Shown piece by piece: positions 28,441 through 36,244 of a stretch of 64,000 nt of DNA. Source of the DNA: Protaetiibacter intestinalis. GTDB taxonomy: Bacteria > Actinomycetota > Actinomycetes > Actinomycetales > Microbacteriaceae. The first letter of the stretch is position 1, and the number at the start of each line of letters is the position of its first letter. Where the stretch lies: NCBI RefSeq assembly GCF_003627075.1, contig NZ_CP032630.1, forward strand, positions 372,001 through 436,000, read 5' to 3'. A program made the position numbers and the translations under genes. Under the pieces are notes generated by a model, which saw only the letters and a program-made list of their open reading frames with translations, made no database searches and had not been told where the DNA came from.

Positions 28441-30228
28441 CTACGCGGTCGCCGGGAGCAGCATCCGGAGGACGGAGGCGCGACGGGCGCGACGGATGAC
28501 GAGGCGGCTCGCGAGCATGCTGAGGCCGCCGAAGGCGGCGAGGCCGAGGGCCGCACCGACCGCGAGGCCGACGTCGCCACCCGCGACGATCTGCTGCAGG
28601 CCCGTGGTCGCCCAGCCGAGCGGCATGAGCTGGCCGAGCCAGGCGAACGGACCCGCGAGCGCCTGCGAGGGCAGGATGCCGCCGACCGCCGCCACCTGCA
28701 GCGAGACGAGCAGCAGCGAGATGACGAGGCCGGCGCGGCCGAGGCCCACCGTGAGCAGTTGGTGGAACGCCGTGAACGCGAGGGCCGCGACGAGCGAGAG
28801 GCCGAGCGTCGCCGGCAGCAGCGCCCACGAGACGCCCGCGACGAGGTGCAGCAGCAGCACGAGCAGCGCCGCCTGCACCGCCGCGACCGCGCCGGCGCGC
28901 ACACCCTCCGAGCCGAGCACGCGGCTGGAGCCCGCCGTCGAGGCGAGCACCCGCCGGCTGAGCCGCGGCATCACGAGGAAGATCGCGAGCGCGCCCACCC
29001 ACAGCCCGAGCGGCACGAAGTAGGTGCCGATCACCTGGCCGAGCTGGGTCACCGCGTTCGCCGTCGTCACCTCGAGGCCCACCGGGTCGGCGGCGACGGA
29101 TGCGGCATCCGAGGAGGGGGTCTCGGTGCCGTTCAGCTTGTCGGCACCGTCCTGGAGCCCCGCGGCGAGCTCCGCGGCGCCCGAGGCGAGCTGGGCGTTG
29201 CCGTCGGCGAGGCTCCGCGCGCCCGAGGCGACGGTGCCGCCGTTCGCGGCGAGCTGCGCGGCGCCGGAGGCGCTCTGCGCGATGCCCGACTGGATGCCGT
29301 CGATGCCGCTCGTGACGCCGGCCGACAGCTGGGTGCCGCCCGCGGCGGTCTGCGCGAGCTGCTGCGAGAGCACCTGCAGCGTCGCGGTCGCCGTGGCGAT
29401 CTGCACGGGGGTCGAGTCGGGGTCGGCGAGGATCGCGGTCTGCGCGGCGATGCCGGCCGACAGCTGCGAGACGCCGCCCGTGTACTGCGCGACGCCGGAG
29501 GAGAGCTGGTCGAGCCCCGCGGCACCGTTGTTCAGCTGCGCGAGCCCCGAGAAGAGCGACGAGACGCCGCCCGTGTAGGTCTTCACGCCATCCGCGTACT
29601 GCTGCGCCCCGGATGCCGCCTGCGCGGCCCCGTCGGAGAGCTGCGTCGCGCCGTCGGCGGCCTGCGTGAACGCCTCGCCGACCGTGCCGAACTGCGTGTA
29701 GATGCCGGAGATGTACTGCTCGGTGAGCTCGGAGCCGAAGGCGCGCACCATGCCGTCGCCGAGCGACTGCGCGACCGTGCCCGCGAGGTAGGAGTGCGCG
29801 TCGTCGGTCTGCAGGGTGAGCTGCGCCTGCACGGGGTCGGTGCCGGAGAGCGACACGACCGACTCCGAGAAGTCGGAGGGGATGGTGAGCACCGCGTACA
29901 CTTCGCCTGCGGCGAGCTTGTCGGCGGCCTCCTCGGCGTTCGAGAGCTGCCAGTCCATGCCGGGCGAGTCGGCGCCCGTGAGCTCGGTGACGAGCAGACG
30001 CCCGGCGAGCACGCGCGTCTCGGTGCCGTCGTCGGCGGTCCGGGTGATCATCTCGTCCTGGTTGACGATCGCGGCGGGGATGCGGTCGACGCCGTTGCCG
30101 GTGTCGCTGAGGGCCGCCATGGTGAGGCCCGCGAAGGCGAGCGGCACAACGGCCGCCGCGACGATCGCGAGCACGCGCATGAGTCGGCGGCGCGGTCGCT
30201 GGACGGCGGGGAGCTCGTTGCTGCTCAT
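28441..30228 (-). CDS. YhgE/Pip-family ABC-2-type membrane protein
   Basis: 595 residues. One N-terminal transmembrane helix (about 17-40) is followed by an extracytoplasmic domain of about 350 residues containing many helical repeats of the QLxxG / SGAxQLAxG kind (for example near residues 195-350). Six C-terminal helices of the ABC-2 membrane type complete the protein. This is the YhgE/Pip layout, related to phage-infection protein and to EsaA-like secretion components. The ATG overlaps the MMPL gene stop (ATGA), so the two membrane proteins are co-translated. Role inferred: lipid or protein export with the MMPL partner. Confidence 0.88.
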   Translation of the reverse strand: MSSNELPAVQRPRRRLMRVLAIVAAAVVPLAFAGLTMAALSDTGNGVDRIPAAIVNQDEMITRTADDGTETRVLAGRLLVTELTGADSPGMDWQLSNAEEAADKLAAGEVYAVLTIPSDFSESVVSLSGTDPVQAQLTLQTDDAHSYLAGTVAQSLGDGMVRAFGSELTEQYISGIYTQFGTVGEAFTQAADGATQLSDGAAQAASGAQQYADGVKTYTGGVSSLFSGLAQLNNGAAGLDQLSSGVAQYTGGVSQLSAGIAAQTAILADPDSTPVQIATATATLQVLSQQLAQTAAGGTQLSAGVTSGIDGIQSGIAQSASGAAQLAANGGTVASGARSLADGNAQLASGAAELAAGLQDGADKLNGTETPSSDAASVAADPVGLEVTTANAVTQLGQVIGTYFVPLGLWVGALAIFLVMPRLSRRVLASTAGSSRVLGSEGVRAGAVAAVQAALLVLLLHLVAGVSWALLPATLGLSLVAALAFTAFHQLLTVGLGRAGLVISLLLVSLQVAAVGGILPSQALAGPFAWLGQLMPLGWATTGLQQIVAGGDVGLAVGAALGLAAFGGLSMLASRLVIRRARRASVLRMLLPATA

Positions 30229-33158
30229 CGGGATGCTCCTTCGGTGAGGTCTGCGGGTCGGAAGTGGCCGACCGGGCGGGAGAGGGCGGGGGCGGCGACG
30301 CGGTGGGCGTCGGCGGCGCCGATCACGACGGTCGTGGCGGCGGGGGTGAGGTGGTCGACGGCCGCGAGGAAGCCCGCGCCGCCGTCGGCGCCCGGCAGCG
30401 GGTCGACCGAGTCGAGCACCACGACGGGCGTGCGCTCGCTGAGCGCGATGCCGAGGGTCGCGATCGCGCGCTCGACGGGCGGCAGGGACGCCGGGGTGGT
30501 GTTCCAGCCGATCGGCACGGGCGATCCGGATGCGCCGACCACGTCGTGGATGCGGGCCACCCACACGCGGGCGCGGCGGCGGGCCGTGAAGGTGCGGTAC
30601 CAGCGGCCGGTGAGCCGCAGGCGCTCGGCGAGCAGCTCGCCGAGCGGCAGCTCGCCCTCGCGGGCCGCTCCGCCGAACTCGGCGAACGACACCCGGCGCG
30701 CCACGTGCGAGGCCTCGCTCGGCAGTGGGCGCCCCGCCACCTGCGCGCGGCCCTCGACGGCGGGCAGGCGCCCCGCGACGGTCGCGGCCAGCATCCGGCG
30801 ACGCGACGCATCCCCGCCGACGAGCGCGATCGAGCCGGCCTGTACGCGCGCGTCGTAGGGCCCGATGCGCGTGTCGCCGACGCCGCCCGTGAGCCCCTCG
30901 AGGGTGATCGCCTCGCCCGCGCCGAGGCGCCCCTGCGCCCAGGCGAGGTCGTCGAGGTGGGCGCGCAGTCCCTCGCCCTCGACGTCGACGTTCGGCAGGA
31001 TGCGGTCGAGCCACTTCGGCAGGTACCAGGCGTGCTTCCCGAAGAGCGCCATGACGGCGGGCACGAGCGTCATCCGCACGAGGAAGGCGTCGATGGCGAC
31101 GCCCACGGCGAGGCCGAGCGCGATGACCTTGATCATCGAGGCGCCCTCCGGCACGAACGCGGCGAAGACGAAGAACATGATGAGCGCGGCCGCCGTGACC
31201 ACGCGCGCGGCCCCCGAGAAGCCGCGGCGGATCGCCTGCTTCGGGCTCGCGCCGTGCACGTAGGCCTCGCGCATGCCCGAGACGAGGAACACCTCGTAGT
31301 CCATCGCGAGCCCGAACAGGATCGCCATGAGCAGGATCGGCATGAAGCTGAGGATCGGGCCCGGCACGGCGTGCAGCAGCTCGGCGCCCCAGCCCCACTG
31401 GAACACGGCGACGACGATGCCGAAGGAGGCGAGCACCGAGAGCAGGTAGCCGAGCGCCGCCTTGAGGGGCACCACGATCGAGCGGAACACCATCATGAGC
31501 AGCACGATCGAGAGCCCCACGACGACGAGGCCGAACGGCAGCAGGGCGGCGTCGAGTCGGCTCGACACGTCGATCGCGACGGCGGTCGAGCCGGTCACGG
31601 CGACCGCGGTGCCGAACTCGTCCTCGATCGCGGGGGCGAGGTCGCGGATGTGCTGCACGAGCGCCGTCGTCTCGGGGTCGGAGGGGCCCGTCTCGGGGAT
31701 CACCTGGATGATCGCGGTGTCGACGGTCGGGTTCGGGACGGGGGTGCCGACGGAGGCGACGCCCGGCACGTCCGCGAGCTCGTCGGCGATCCTGTCGAGG
31801 TCGTCGAGCACGTCGGTGGTCTGGGTGATGTCGACCGTCACGATGAGCGGGCCGTTGCGACCGGGGCCGAACGCGTCGGCGATGAGGTCGTAGGCGCGGC
31901 GCGAGGTCTCCTCCTCCGACAGCGAGCCGCCGTCGGGCAGCGCGAGCGCGAGCTGGGCCGCGGGCACGGCGGCGACGCCGAGCAGGGCCACGACGCCGAG
32001 GATGAACGCGACGGGCGCCTTCAGCACGAGCCCGACCCAGCGCTCGCCGAGGGTCTTCCGGTGCGGCGCGGCGGGCGCGGCACCCTCCCCCGCCTCGGCG
32101 GCATCCACGTCGTGCAGCTGCGCCTGCGCGCGGCGGGCGGTGCGCGATCCGGACTTCGGGGCGAGGCGCCCCTTCAGCAGCCCCATGATCGCGGGCAGCA
32201 GCGTGATGGCGGCGAGCATCGCGAGCAGCACCGCGAAGGCGGCGGTGACGCCCATCATCCCGAGGAACGGGATGCCGACGATGAGCAGCCCGGCGAGCGC
32301 GATCATGACCGTGACGCCCGCGAAGACGACCGAGCCGCCCGCGGTCGCGACGGCGGTCGCCGCCGACTCCTCGGCATCCATGCCGTTCGCGAGCTGGGCG
32401 CGGTGCCGCGACAGGATGAACAGCGCGTAGTCGATGCCGACCGCGAGGCCGATCATGAGGGCGAGCATGGGCGTCGTCGTCGACAGGGTCGTGAAGGCCG
32501 CGAGCGCCAGGATGCCGCCCATCGAGGCGCCGAGGGCGAGCAGCGCCGACAGCAGTGGCAGACCCGCCGCGAGCAGCGAGCCGAAGGTGACGATCAGCAC
32601 GACGGCCGCGAACACGACGCCGATCACCTCGACGACCGAGAGCCCCATCGTGAACTGCTGGAACACCTGGCCGCCGTACTCGACCTGCACGGTGTCCGAG
32701 GCGAGCTCGTCGCCCACCTTCTGCACCGCGGCGAGGGTCGCATCCGTGACCTCCTCGCTCGAGCCGGCGAACTGCAGCTGCACGACCGCCGTCATCCCGT
32801 CGTCGCTGATGGCGTCGGTCGCGTACTCGCTGAACGGCGAGACCGCGTTCTCGAGGCCGTCGACCTCGCCGAGCTCGGTGACCACCCGCTCGATGTCGTC
32901 CCCGAGGGAGGCGATCATGGCATCCGTCGAGTGCACGACCATCTGCGCGCTCGCACCCGCGGTCTGCGGGAACACCGCGGCGAGGCGGTCGATCGCCTGC
33001 TGCGACTCGGTGCCGGGGATCTTGAACGAGTCCTGCATCGTGCCGCCGAGGGCGAGTCCGCCGAGCACGGCGCCGGCGGCGAGCAGCAGCCAGGCGACGA
33101 GCACGGGGATCGCCCGGCGGTAGGCGAAGCGTCCGATGCGGGAGAGCAGGATGGCCAT
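30225..33158 (-). CDS. MMPL/RND-family transporter with degenerate ABC-ATPase-like C-terminal domain
   Basis: 977 residues. Residues 1-735 form a typical MMPL exporter: two repeats, each a transmembrane helix, a large external loop and five or six helices, as in mycobacterial lipid exporters. Residues about 750-965 look like an ABC-ATPase domain that has lost its catalytic motifs. The P-loop position reads VGGDASRRRM (about 780-789) instead of GxxGxGKST, and the Walker B position reads PVVVLDSVDP (about 910-920) without the catalytic Glu. It probably cannot hydrolyse ATP. It is translationally coupled to the YhgE/Pip gene and lies downstream of a TetR regulator. Confidence 0.87.
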   Translation of the reverse strand: MAILLSRIGRFAYRRAIPVLVAWLLLAAGAVLGGLALGGTMQDSFKIPGTESQQAIDRLAAVFPQTAGASAQMVVHSTDAMIASLGDDIERVVTELGEVDGLENAVSPFSEYATDAISDDGMTAVVQLQFAGSSEEVTDATLAAVQKVGDELASDTVQVEYGGQVFQQFTMGLSVVEVIGVVFAAVVLIVTFGSLLAAGLPLLSALLALGASMGGILALAAFTTLSTTTPMLALMIGLAVGIDYALFILSRHRAQLANGMDAEESAATAVATAGGSVVFAGVTVMIALAGLLIVGIPFLGMMGVTAAFAVLLAMLAAITLLPAIMGLLKGRLAPKSGSRTARRAQAQLHDVDAAEAGEGAAPAAPHRKTLGERWVGLVLKAPVAFILGVVALLGVAAVPAAQLALALPDGGSLSEEETSRRAYDLIADAFGPGRNGPLIVTVDITQTTDVLDDLDRIADELADVPGVASVGTPVPNPTVDTAIIQVIPETGPSDPETTALVQHIRDLAPAIEDEFGTAVAVTGSTAVAIDVSSRLDAALLPFGLVVVGLSIVLLMMVFRSIVVPLKAALGYLLSVLASFGIVVAVFQWGWGAELLHAVPGPILSFMPILLMAILFGLAMDYEVFLVSGMREAYVHGASPKQAIRRGFSGAARVVTAAALIMFFVFAAFVPEGASMIKVIALGLAVGVAIDAFLVRMTLVPAVMALFGKHAWYLPKWLDRILPNVDVEGEGLRAHLDDLAWAQGRLGAGEAITLEGLTGGVGDTRIGPYDARVQAGSIALVGGDASRRRMLAATVAGRLPAVEGRAQVAGRPLPSEASHVARRVSFAEFGGAAREGELPLGELLAERLRLTGRWYRTFTARRRARVWVARIHDVVGASGSPVPIGWNTTPASLPPVERAIATLGIALSERTPVVVLDSVDPLPGADGGAGFLAAVDHLTPAATTVVIGAADAHRVAAPALSRPVGHFRPADLTEGASR

Positions 33159-33166
33159 GGGGGTCC

Positions 33167-33718
33167 TTACAGTGCGGCGACGGGGGCGAGCAGCTCGCCC
33201 AGGATGCGGATGAGGGACGCCCGCAGGGCGTCGTCATCGGGGGCGTCGTCGACCCCGTAGCTGCCCGACTGGGCGAGCAGGTAGGCGGCGCCGCCGAGGG
33301 CGACCGCGAAACGCACCTGGTCGTCGACCGACTGCTGCGGGCGGGCGGTCGCGATCTCCCGGATCACGGCCTGGGCGCGCGCCACGATGGGCACGTCGAT
33401 CAGGGTGCCGGACTGGGTGATGAAGATCTGGGCGGCGAGGCGGTGCCGCAGCAGCAGGTCGACGAACTCGGTGAGGAACTCGCGGCTCTGCTCGGGGGTG
33501 CCGGAGAGGCTCATCGTCTTGGGCAGCAGCGCGCCGATCTCCTGGAGCGCGGGGCCGAGCGCCGCATCCAGCAGCGTCTCCTTGGAGGAGAAGTGGTAGA
33601 GCACGCTCGCCTTCGAGACGCCGGCCCGGTCGGCGATCGTCTGGATCGAGGTGCCGAGGTAGCCGGCGGAGGCGAACTCCTCGAGGGCGATCTGGCGGAG
33701 CTCGGATGCTGTGGTCAC
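33167..33718 (-). CDS. TetR-family transcriptional regulator
   Basis: 183 residues. The N-terminal helix-turn-helix (residues about 25-50, SIQTIADRAGVSKASVLYHF) is followed by an all-helical ligand domain. The GTG at 33718 is chosen because the HTH begins at the usual distance from it and because the operators would otherwise lie in the coding sequence. It is first in an operon with the MMPL and YhgE/Pip genes and is very likely autoregulated through the twin palindromes just upstream. Inducing ligand unknown; amphipathic or lipid-like compounds are typical for such export systems. Confidence 0.92.
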   Translation of the reverse strand: MTTASELRQIALEEFASAGYLGTSIQTIADRAGVSKASVLYHFSSKETLLDAALGPALQEIGALLPKTMSLSGTPEQSREFLTEFVDLLLRHRLAAQIFITQSGTLIDVPIVARAQAVIREIATARPQQSVDDQVRFAVALGGAAYLLAQSGSYGVDDAPDDDALRASLIRILGELLAPVAAL

Positions 33719-33732
33719 TTGCCGACCGTAAC

Positions 33733-33765
33733 TGACCGATCGGTCAACTCCTGACCGATCGGTCA
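33733..33765. promoter_or_regulatory. Twin TetR operators
   Basis: Two identical 14-bp palindromes tgaccgatcggtca at 33733-33746 and 33752-33765, 19 bases apart, begin 15 bases upstream of the TetR start codon. Both belong to a perfect tandem repeat that places two dimers on the same face of the DNA, about two helical turns apart. Confidence 0.85.
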
Positions 33766-33855
33766 AACTGGGGGTGAACGTCCAGGGAATCCACATCTCC
33801 CCGACACGCGGCCGACATCCGCGGGGTAGCGTGGACGGAGGCCGAGGGAGGGTCC

Positions 33856-34044
33856 GTGCGCAAGTTCATCTTCAACACGAGCGTGCTGAGCGCGCTGTTC
33901 GGCGCCGTCGGCGTCATCCAGGCGACCCGCAAGGGGCCGCGCGACTGGCGCCTCATCCTCATGTGGGTCGGCTGGGCCAGCTCGGTGGCGATCGCCGTCG
34001 GCACGGTCATCGAAGACCAGAAGCACAACGAACTGGAGTGGTGA
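33856..34044 (+). CDS. Small membrane protein, unknown function
   Basis: 62 residues with a basic N-terminus and one or two hydrophobic segments (about residues 8-22 and 33-50), ending in an acidic tail. No domain recognised. The GTG has a GGGAGGG ribosome site 4 bases upstream. Its TGA overlaps the next ATG (TGATG), so translation is coupled to the Pro/Ala-rich membrane protein. The short length and consistent ribosome site support a real gene. Confidence 0.7.
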   Translation: MRKFIFNTSVLSALFGAVGVIQATRKGPRDWRLILMWVGWASSVAIAVGTVIEDQKHNELEW

Positions 34045-34487
34045 TGGACGGATACGGATTCGGGTGGGGCTTCGGGGGCTTCTTCGGCTTCCTGAACGGG
34101 CTCTTCCACCTCGTCGGCGCGATCGTGATCGTCGGCGTCGTGATCGGCGTGACGGTGCTGCTCGTGCGGTTCCTGCTCGTGGGCACGCGCGCGGCGCAGC
34201 TCTACGTCGACGCGCACGGCCCGAAGGCGGCGCCGCGGCCCGCGCAGTCGGTGTACGCGCCCGCCCCGGCCCCGGGCCCGGCCGCGGCGGCTCCCGCCGC
34301 TCCCGCTCCCGCACCGACCCCCGAGCCCGCCGCGAAGCCCGAGCCCGTCGCACCCGAGCCCGCGGCGACCGAGACCCCGGCGCCCAAGTCCGCCTCCGCG
34401 CACGCCTCCGCATCCGCCCCCACGGGAGTGACCGAGCCGAAGCCGGCCCCGAAGCCCCGCACCCGCAAGCCCCCGCCCGCAAGCTGA
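34044..34487 (+). CDS. Membrane protein with Pro/Ala-rich cytoplasmic tail
   Basis: 147 residues. It begins with a Gly/Phe-rich segment (MDGYGFGWGFGGFFGF) and one long transmembrane helix at about 20-50. A tail of about 75 residues of Ala-Pro-Glu-Lys repeats follows, ending in basic residues. The tail is low-complexity and probably disordered. No family is recognised. The start overlaps the preceding small gene by one base; the downstream boundary is a long palindrome shared with the convergent GntR gene. Confidence 0.65.
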   Translation: MDGYGFGWGFGGFFGFLNGLFHLVGAIVIVGVVIGVTVLLVRFLLVGTRAAQLYVDAHGPKAAPRPAQSVYAPAPAPGPAAAAPAAPAPAPTPEPAAKPEPVAPEPAATETPAPKSASAHASASAPTGVTEPKPAPKPRTRKPPPAS

Positions 34488-34497
34488 CGCGGCACCC

Positions 34498-34556
34498 CTG
34501 ACTGGTCGGTTTCTGGCCCCAAACCAGCGGTTTGGGGCCAGAAACCGACCAGTCAG
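34498..34556. terminator. 28-bp perfect palindrome between convergent genes
   Basis: The arms 34498-34525 and 34529-34556 are exact reverse complements with a 3-base loop. It starts 11 bases past one stop codon and ends 8 bases from the other, the expected position of a bidirectional terminator. No T-tract is present. Its core cggtttctggc resembles the arm core cggtttcggc at 12375-12432. Confidence 0.7.
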
Positions 34557-34563
34557 CGCGGGA

Positions 34564-35277
34564 TCAGGCGAGGAAGCCGCGCAGCAGGGCCGCCGAGCCC
34601 TCGAGGTGCTCGTGCATCGCGGCCTCGGCGCCGCGCTCGTTGCCGGCGAGGATCGCGAGCACGATCTGCTCGTGCTGGCGGTTGGAGTGCTCGATGTTGC
34701 GCGCGAGCAGCGGGAAGCTGTCGAGCAGCTCGTTGATGCGCGTGCGGTTGTCGGCGATGAGCCCCACGAGCGACGGGATGCCGGCGAGCTCGGCGATCGA
34801 CAGGTGCAGTCGCGAGTCGAGCCGCCGGTAGTCCTCCGCCGACGCGGCCTGCACCTCCGCGAGCCGCCCCCACAGGGTCGCGCGCTGGGGGGCGCCGAGC
34901 TCGCGCGTCGCGGCGAGCCGGCAGGCGCCCTCCTCGAGCACCTCGCGCAGACCGATGAGGTCCTCGAGCTCGCCCGGCGCGGGCGGCAGCACCGGGCCCG
35001 AGCTCGGCAGCGGATCGGCGACGAAGGTGCCGCCGTAGCGTCCGCGCCGCGCCCGCAGGTAGCCGGCCTCCGAGAGCTCCTTGATCGCCTCGCGCACCGT
35101 GTCGCGGCTCACCGAGAACCGCAGTGCGAGCTCGCGCTCCGGCGGCAGCGCGCCGCCGGGCGCGACCACCCCGAGCCGGATGGTCTGCATGAGCCGCGAC
35201 ACGGTGTCCTCGAGCGAGTTGCCCGACCGCACCGGCCGGAACACGAGCTCGTGGACGAGCGAGTCCTCATCCATCAC
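34564..35277 (-). CDS. FadR/GntR-family transcriptional regulator (FCD domain)
   Basis: 237 residues. An N-terminal winged helix of the GntR type (residues about 15-85, with LPPERELALRFSVSRDTVREAIKEL marked by its first residues LPPERELA) is followed by a helical FCD ligand domain. That domain contains the acidic/His metal or ligand set (RRLDSRLHLSIAELAG, NRQHEQIVLAI). It lies just downstream of the amine-utilisation genes on the same strand, separated by a pair of palindromes. It is the natural candidate to control the operator at 39781-39806. The start has a GGGGAGG-like ribosome site. Confidence 0.9.
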   Translation of the reverse strand: MMDEDSLVHELVFRPVRSGNSLEDTVSRLMQTIRLGVVAPGGALPPERELALRFSVSRDTVREAIKELSEAGYLRARRGRYGGTFVADPLPSSGPVLPPAPGELEDLIGLREVLEEGACRLAATRELGAPQRATLWGRLAEVQAASAEDYRRLDSRLHLSIAELAGIPSLVGLIADNRTRINELLDSFPLLARNIEHSNRQHEQIVLAILAGNERGAEAAMHEHLEGSAALLRGFLA

Positions 35278-35298
35278 GTCTCCCCTCCCCCGGCATTC

Positions 35299-35367
35299 CG
35301 CAACTCAGGAGAACTGCGCCGAAAATACCCTCCACGCGGCCCTTGTCGGCATCCGTCCTGAGTTGCG
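35299..35367. repeat. Palindromic repeat of the CGCAACTCAGGA family, copy 1
   Basis: 12-bp arms cgcaactcagga (35299-35310) and tcctgagttgcg (35356-35367) enclose a variable 45-base loop. Copy 2 follows after 11 bases. Both lie in the 187-base gap between the SDR and regulator genes. No gene is credible there. Confidence 0.85.
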
Positions 35368-35378
35368 AAACCGCCCCT

Positions 35379-35453
35379 GTTCGCAACTCAGGAGAAGGGG
35401 TGCGGATGGACCCGACCAAGCCCTGTTTCGGGCGATCCTCCTGAGTTGCGAAC
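35379..35453. repeat. Palindromic repeat of the CGCAACTCAGGA family, copy 2
   Basis: Perfect 16-bp arms (35379-35394 and 35438-35453) enclose a variable 43-base loop. It ends 12 bases before the SDR stop codon. Confidence 0.88.
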
Positions 35454-35464
35454 ATGGCCGCAGA

Positions 35465-36244
35465 TCACAGAGGGGTGACGTATGCGGCCGAGATGCCGCC
35501 GTCGACGAGGAAGGTGGATGCGGTGACGAAGCTCGCGTCGTCGCTCGCGAGGAAGGCGACGGCCGCCGCGAGCTCCTCCGGCTCGGCGAAGCGACCGACC
35601 GGCACGTGCACGAGTCGACGGGCCGCGCGCTCCGGGTCCTTCGCGAACAGCTCCTTCAGCAGCGGCGTGTTGACGGGCCCCGGGCACAGCGCGTTCACGC
35701 GGATACCCTGCCGCGCGAACTGCACGCCCAGCTCGCGGGTCATCGCGAGCACCCCGCCCTTGGATGCCGTGTAGGAGATCTGCGAGGTCGCCGACCCCAG
35801 CACCGCCACGAAGGAGGCCGTGTTGATGATCGACCCGCGGCCGGCCGGCACCATGTGGCGCAGCGCCGCCCGCGAGCACAGGTACACGCTCGTCAGGTTG
35901 ACGAGCTGCACGCGGTCCCAGGCGTCGAGCTCGGTCGTCTCGATCGAGTCGTCGTCGGCGGGCGAGATGCCCGCGTTGTTGAACGCGATGTCGACCGAGC
36001 CGAGTTCGGATGCCGCGGTGTCGAAGAGGTTGTCGACCTGCTCCCTGTCGGCGACGTTGACCGGCACGAAGAGGCCGCCCACCTCATCGGCGGCCGCCCG
36101 GCCGGTGGCGGGGTCGAGGTCGCCGATGACGACTCTCGCGCCCTCGGCCGCGAAGCGCCGGGCGGTGGCGAGGCCGATGCCGCTCGCGCCGCCCGTGATG
36201 ACGGCGACGCGGCCGGCGAGGCGCTGGGTGAGGTCGATGGTCAT
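35465..36244 (-). CDS. Short-chain dehydrogenase/reductase
   Basis: 259-residue classical SDR. It has the cofactor motif TGGASGIG (residues 17-24), FNNAGIS (NNAG motif), catalytic YTASKGG (Tyr-x3-Lys) with the upstream Ser, and CPGPVNTP; Asp after the second strand (GDLDP) favours NAD(H). The start at 36244 overlaps the aldehyde dehydrogenase stop (ATGA). In this cluster the substrate may be the hydroxyl of a gamma-glutamylated amino alcohol, supplying the aldehyde used by its neighbour; that role is inferred from context. Confidence 0.9.
   Translation of the reverse strand: MTIDLTQRLAGRVAVITGGASGIGLATARRFAAEGARVVIGDLDPATGRAAADEVGGLFVPVNVADREQVDNLFDTAASELGSVDIAFNNAGISPADDDSIETTELDAWDRVQLVNLTSVYLCSRAALRHMVPAGRGSIINTASFVAVLGSATSQISYTASKGGVLAMTRELGVQFARQGIRVNALCPGPVNTPLLKELFAKDPERAARRLVHVPVGRFAEPEELAAAVAFLASDDASFVTASTFLVDGGISAAYVTPL

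Noticed and set aside
30264..33260. Plus-strand 998-codon open frame opposite the MMPL gene
   Set aside because: It is a high-GC shadow frame of charged low-complexity residues, while the opposite strand encodes a clear MMPL transporter.
35267..35455. 62-codon minus-strand open frame across the CGCAACTCAGGA palindromes
   Set aside because: Its sequence is set by the palindromes, it has no ribosome site and no family resemblance, and it overlaps the regulator start.
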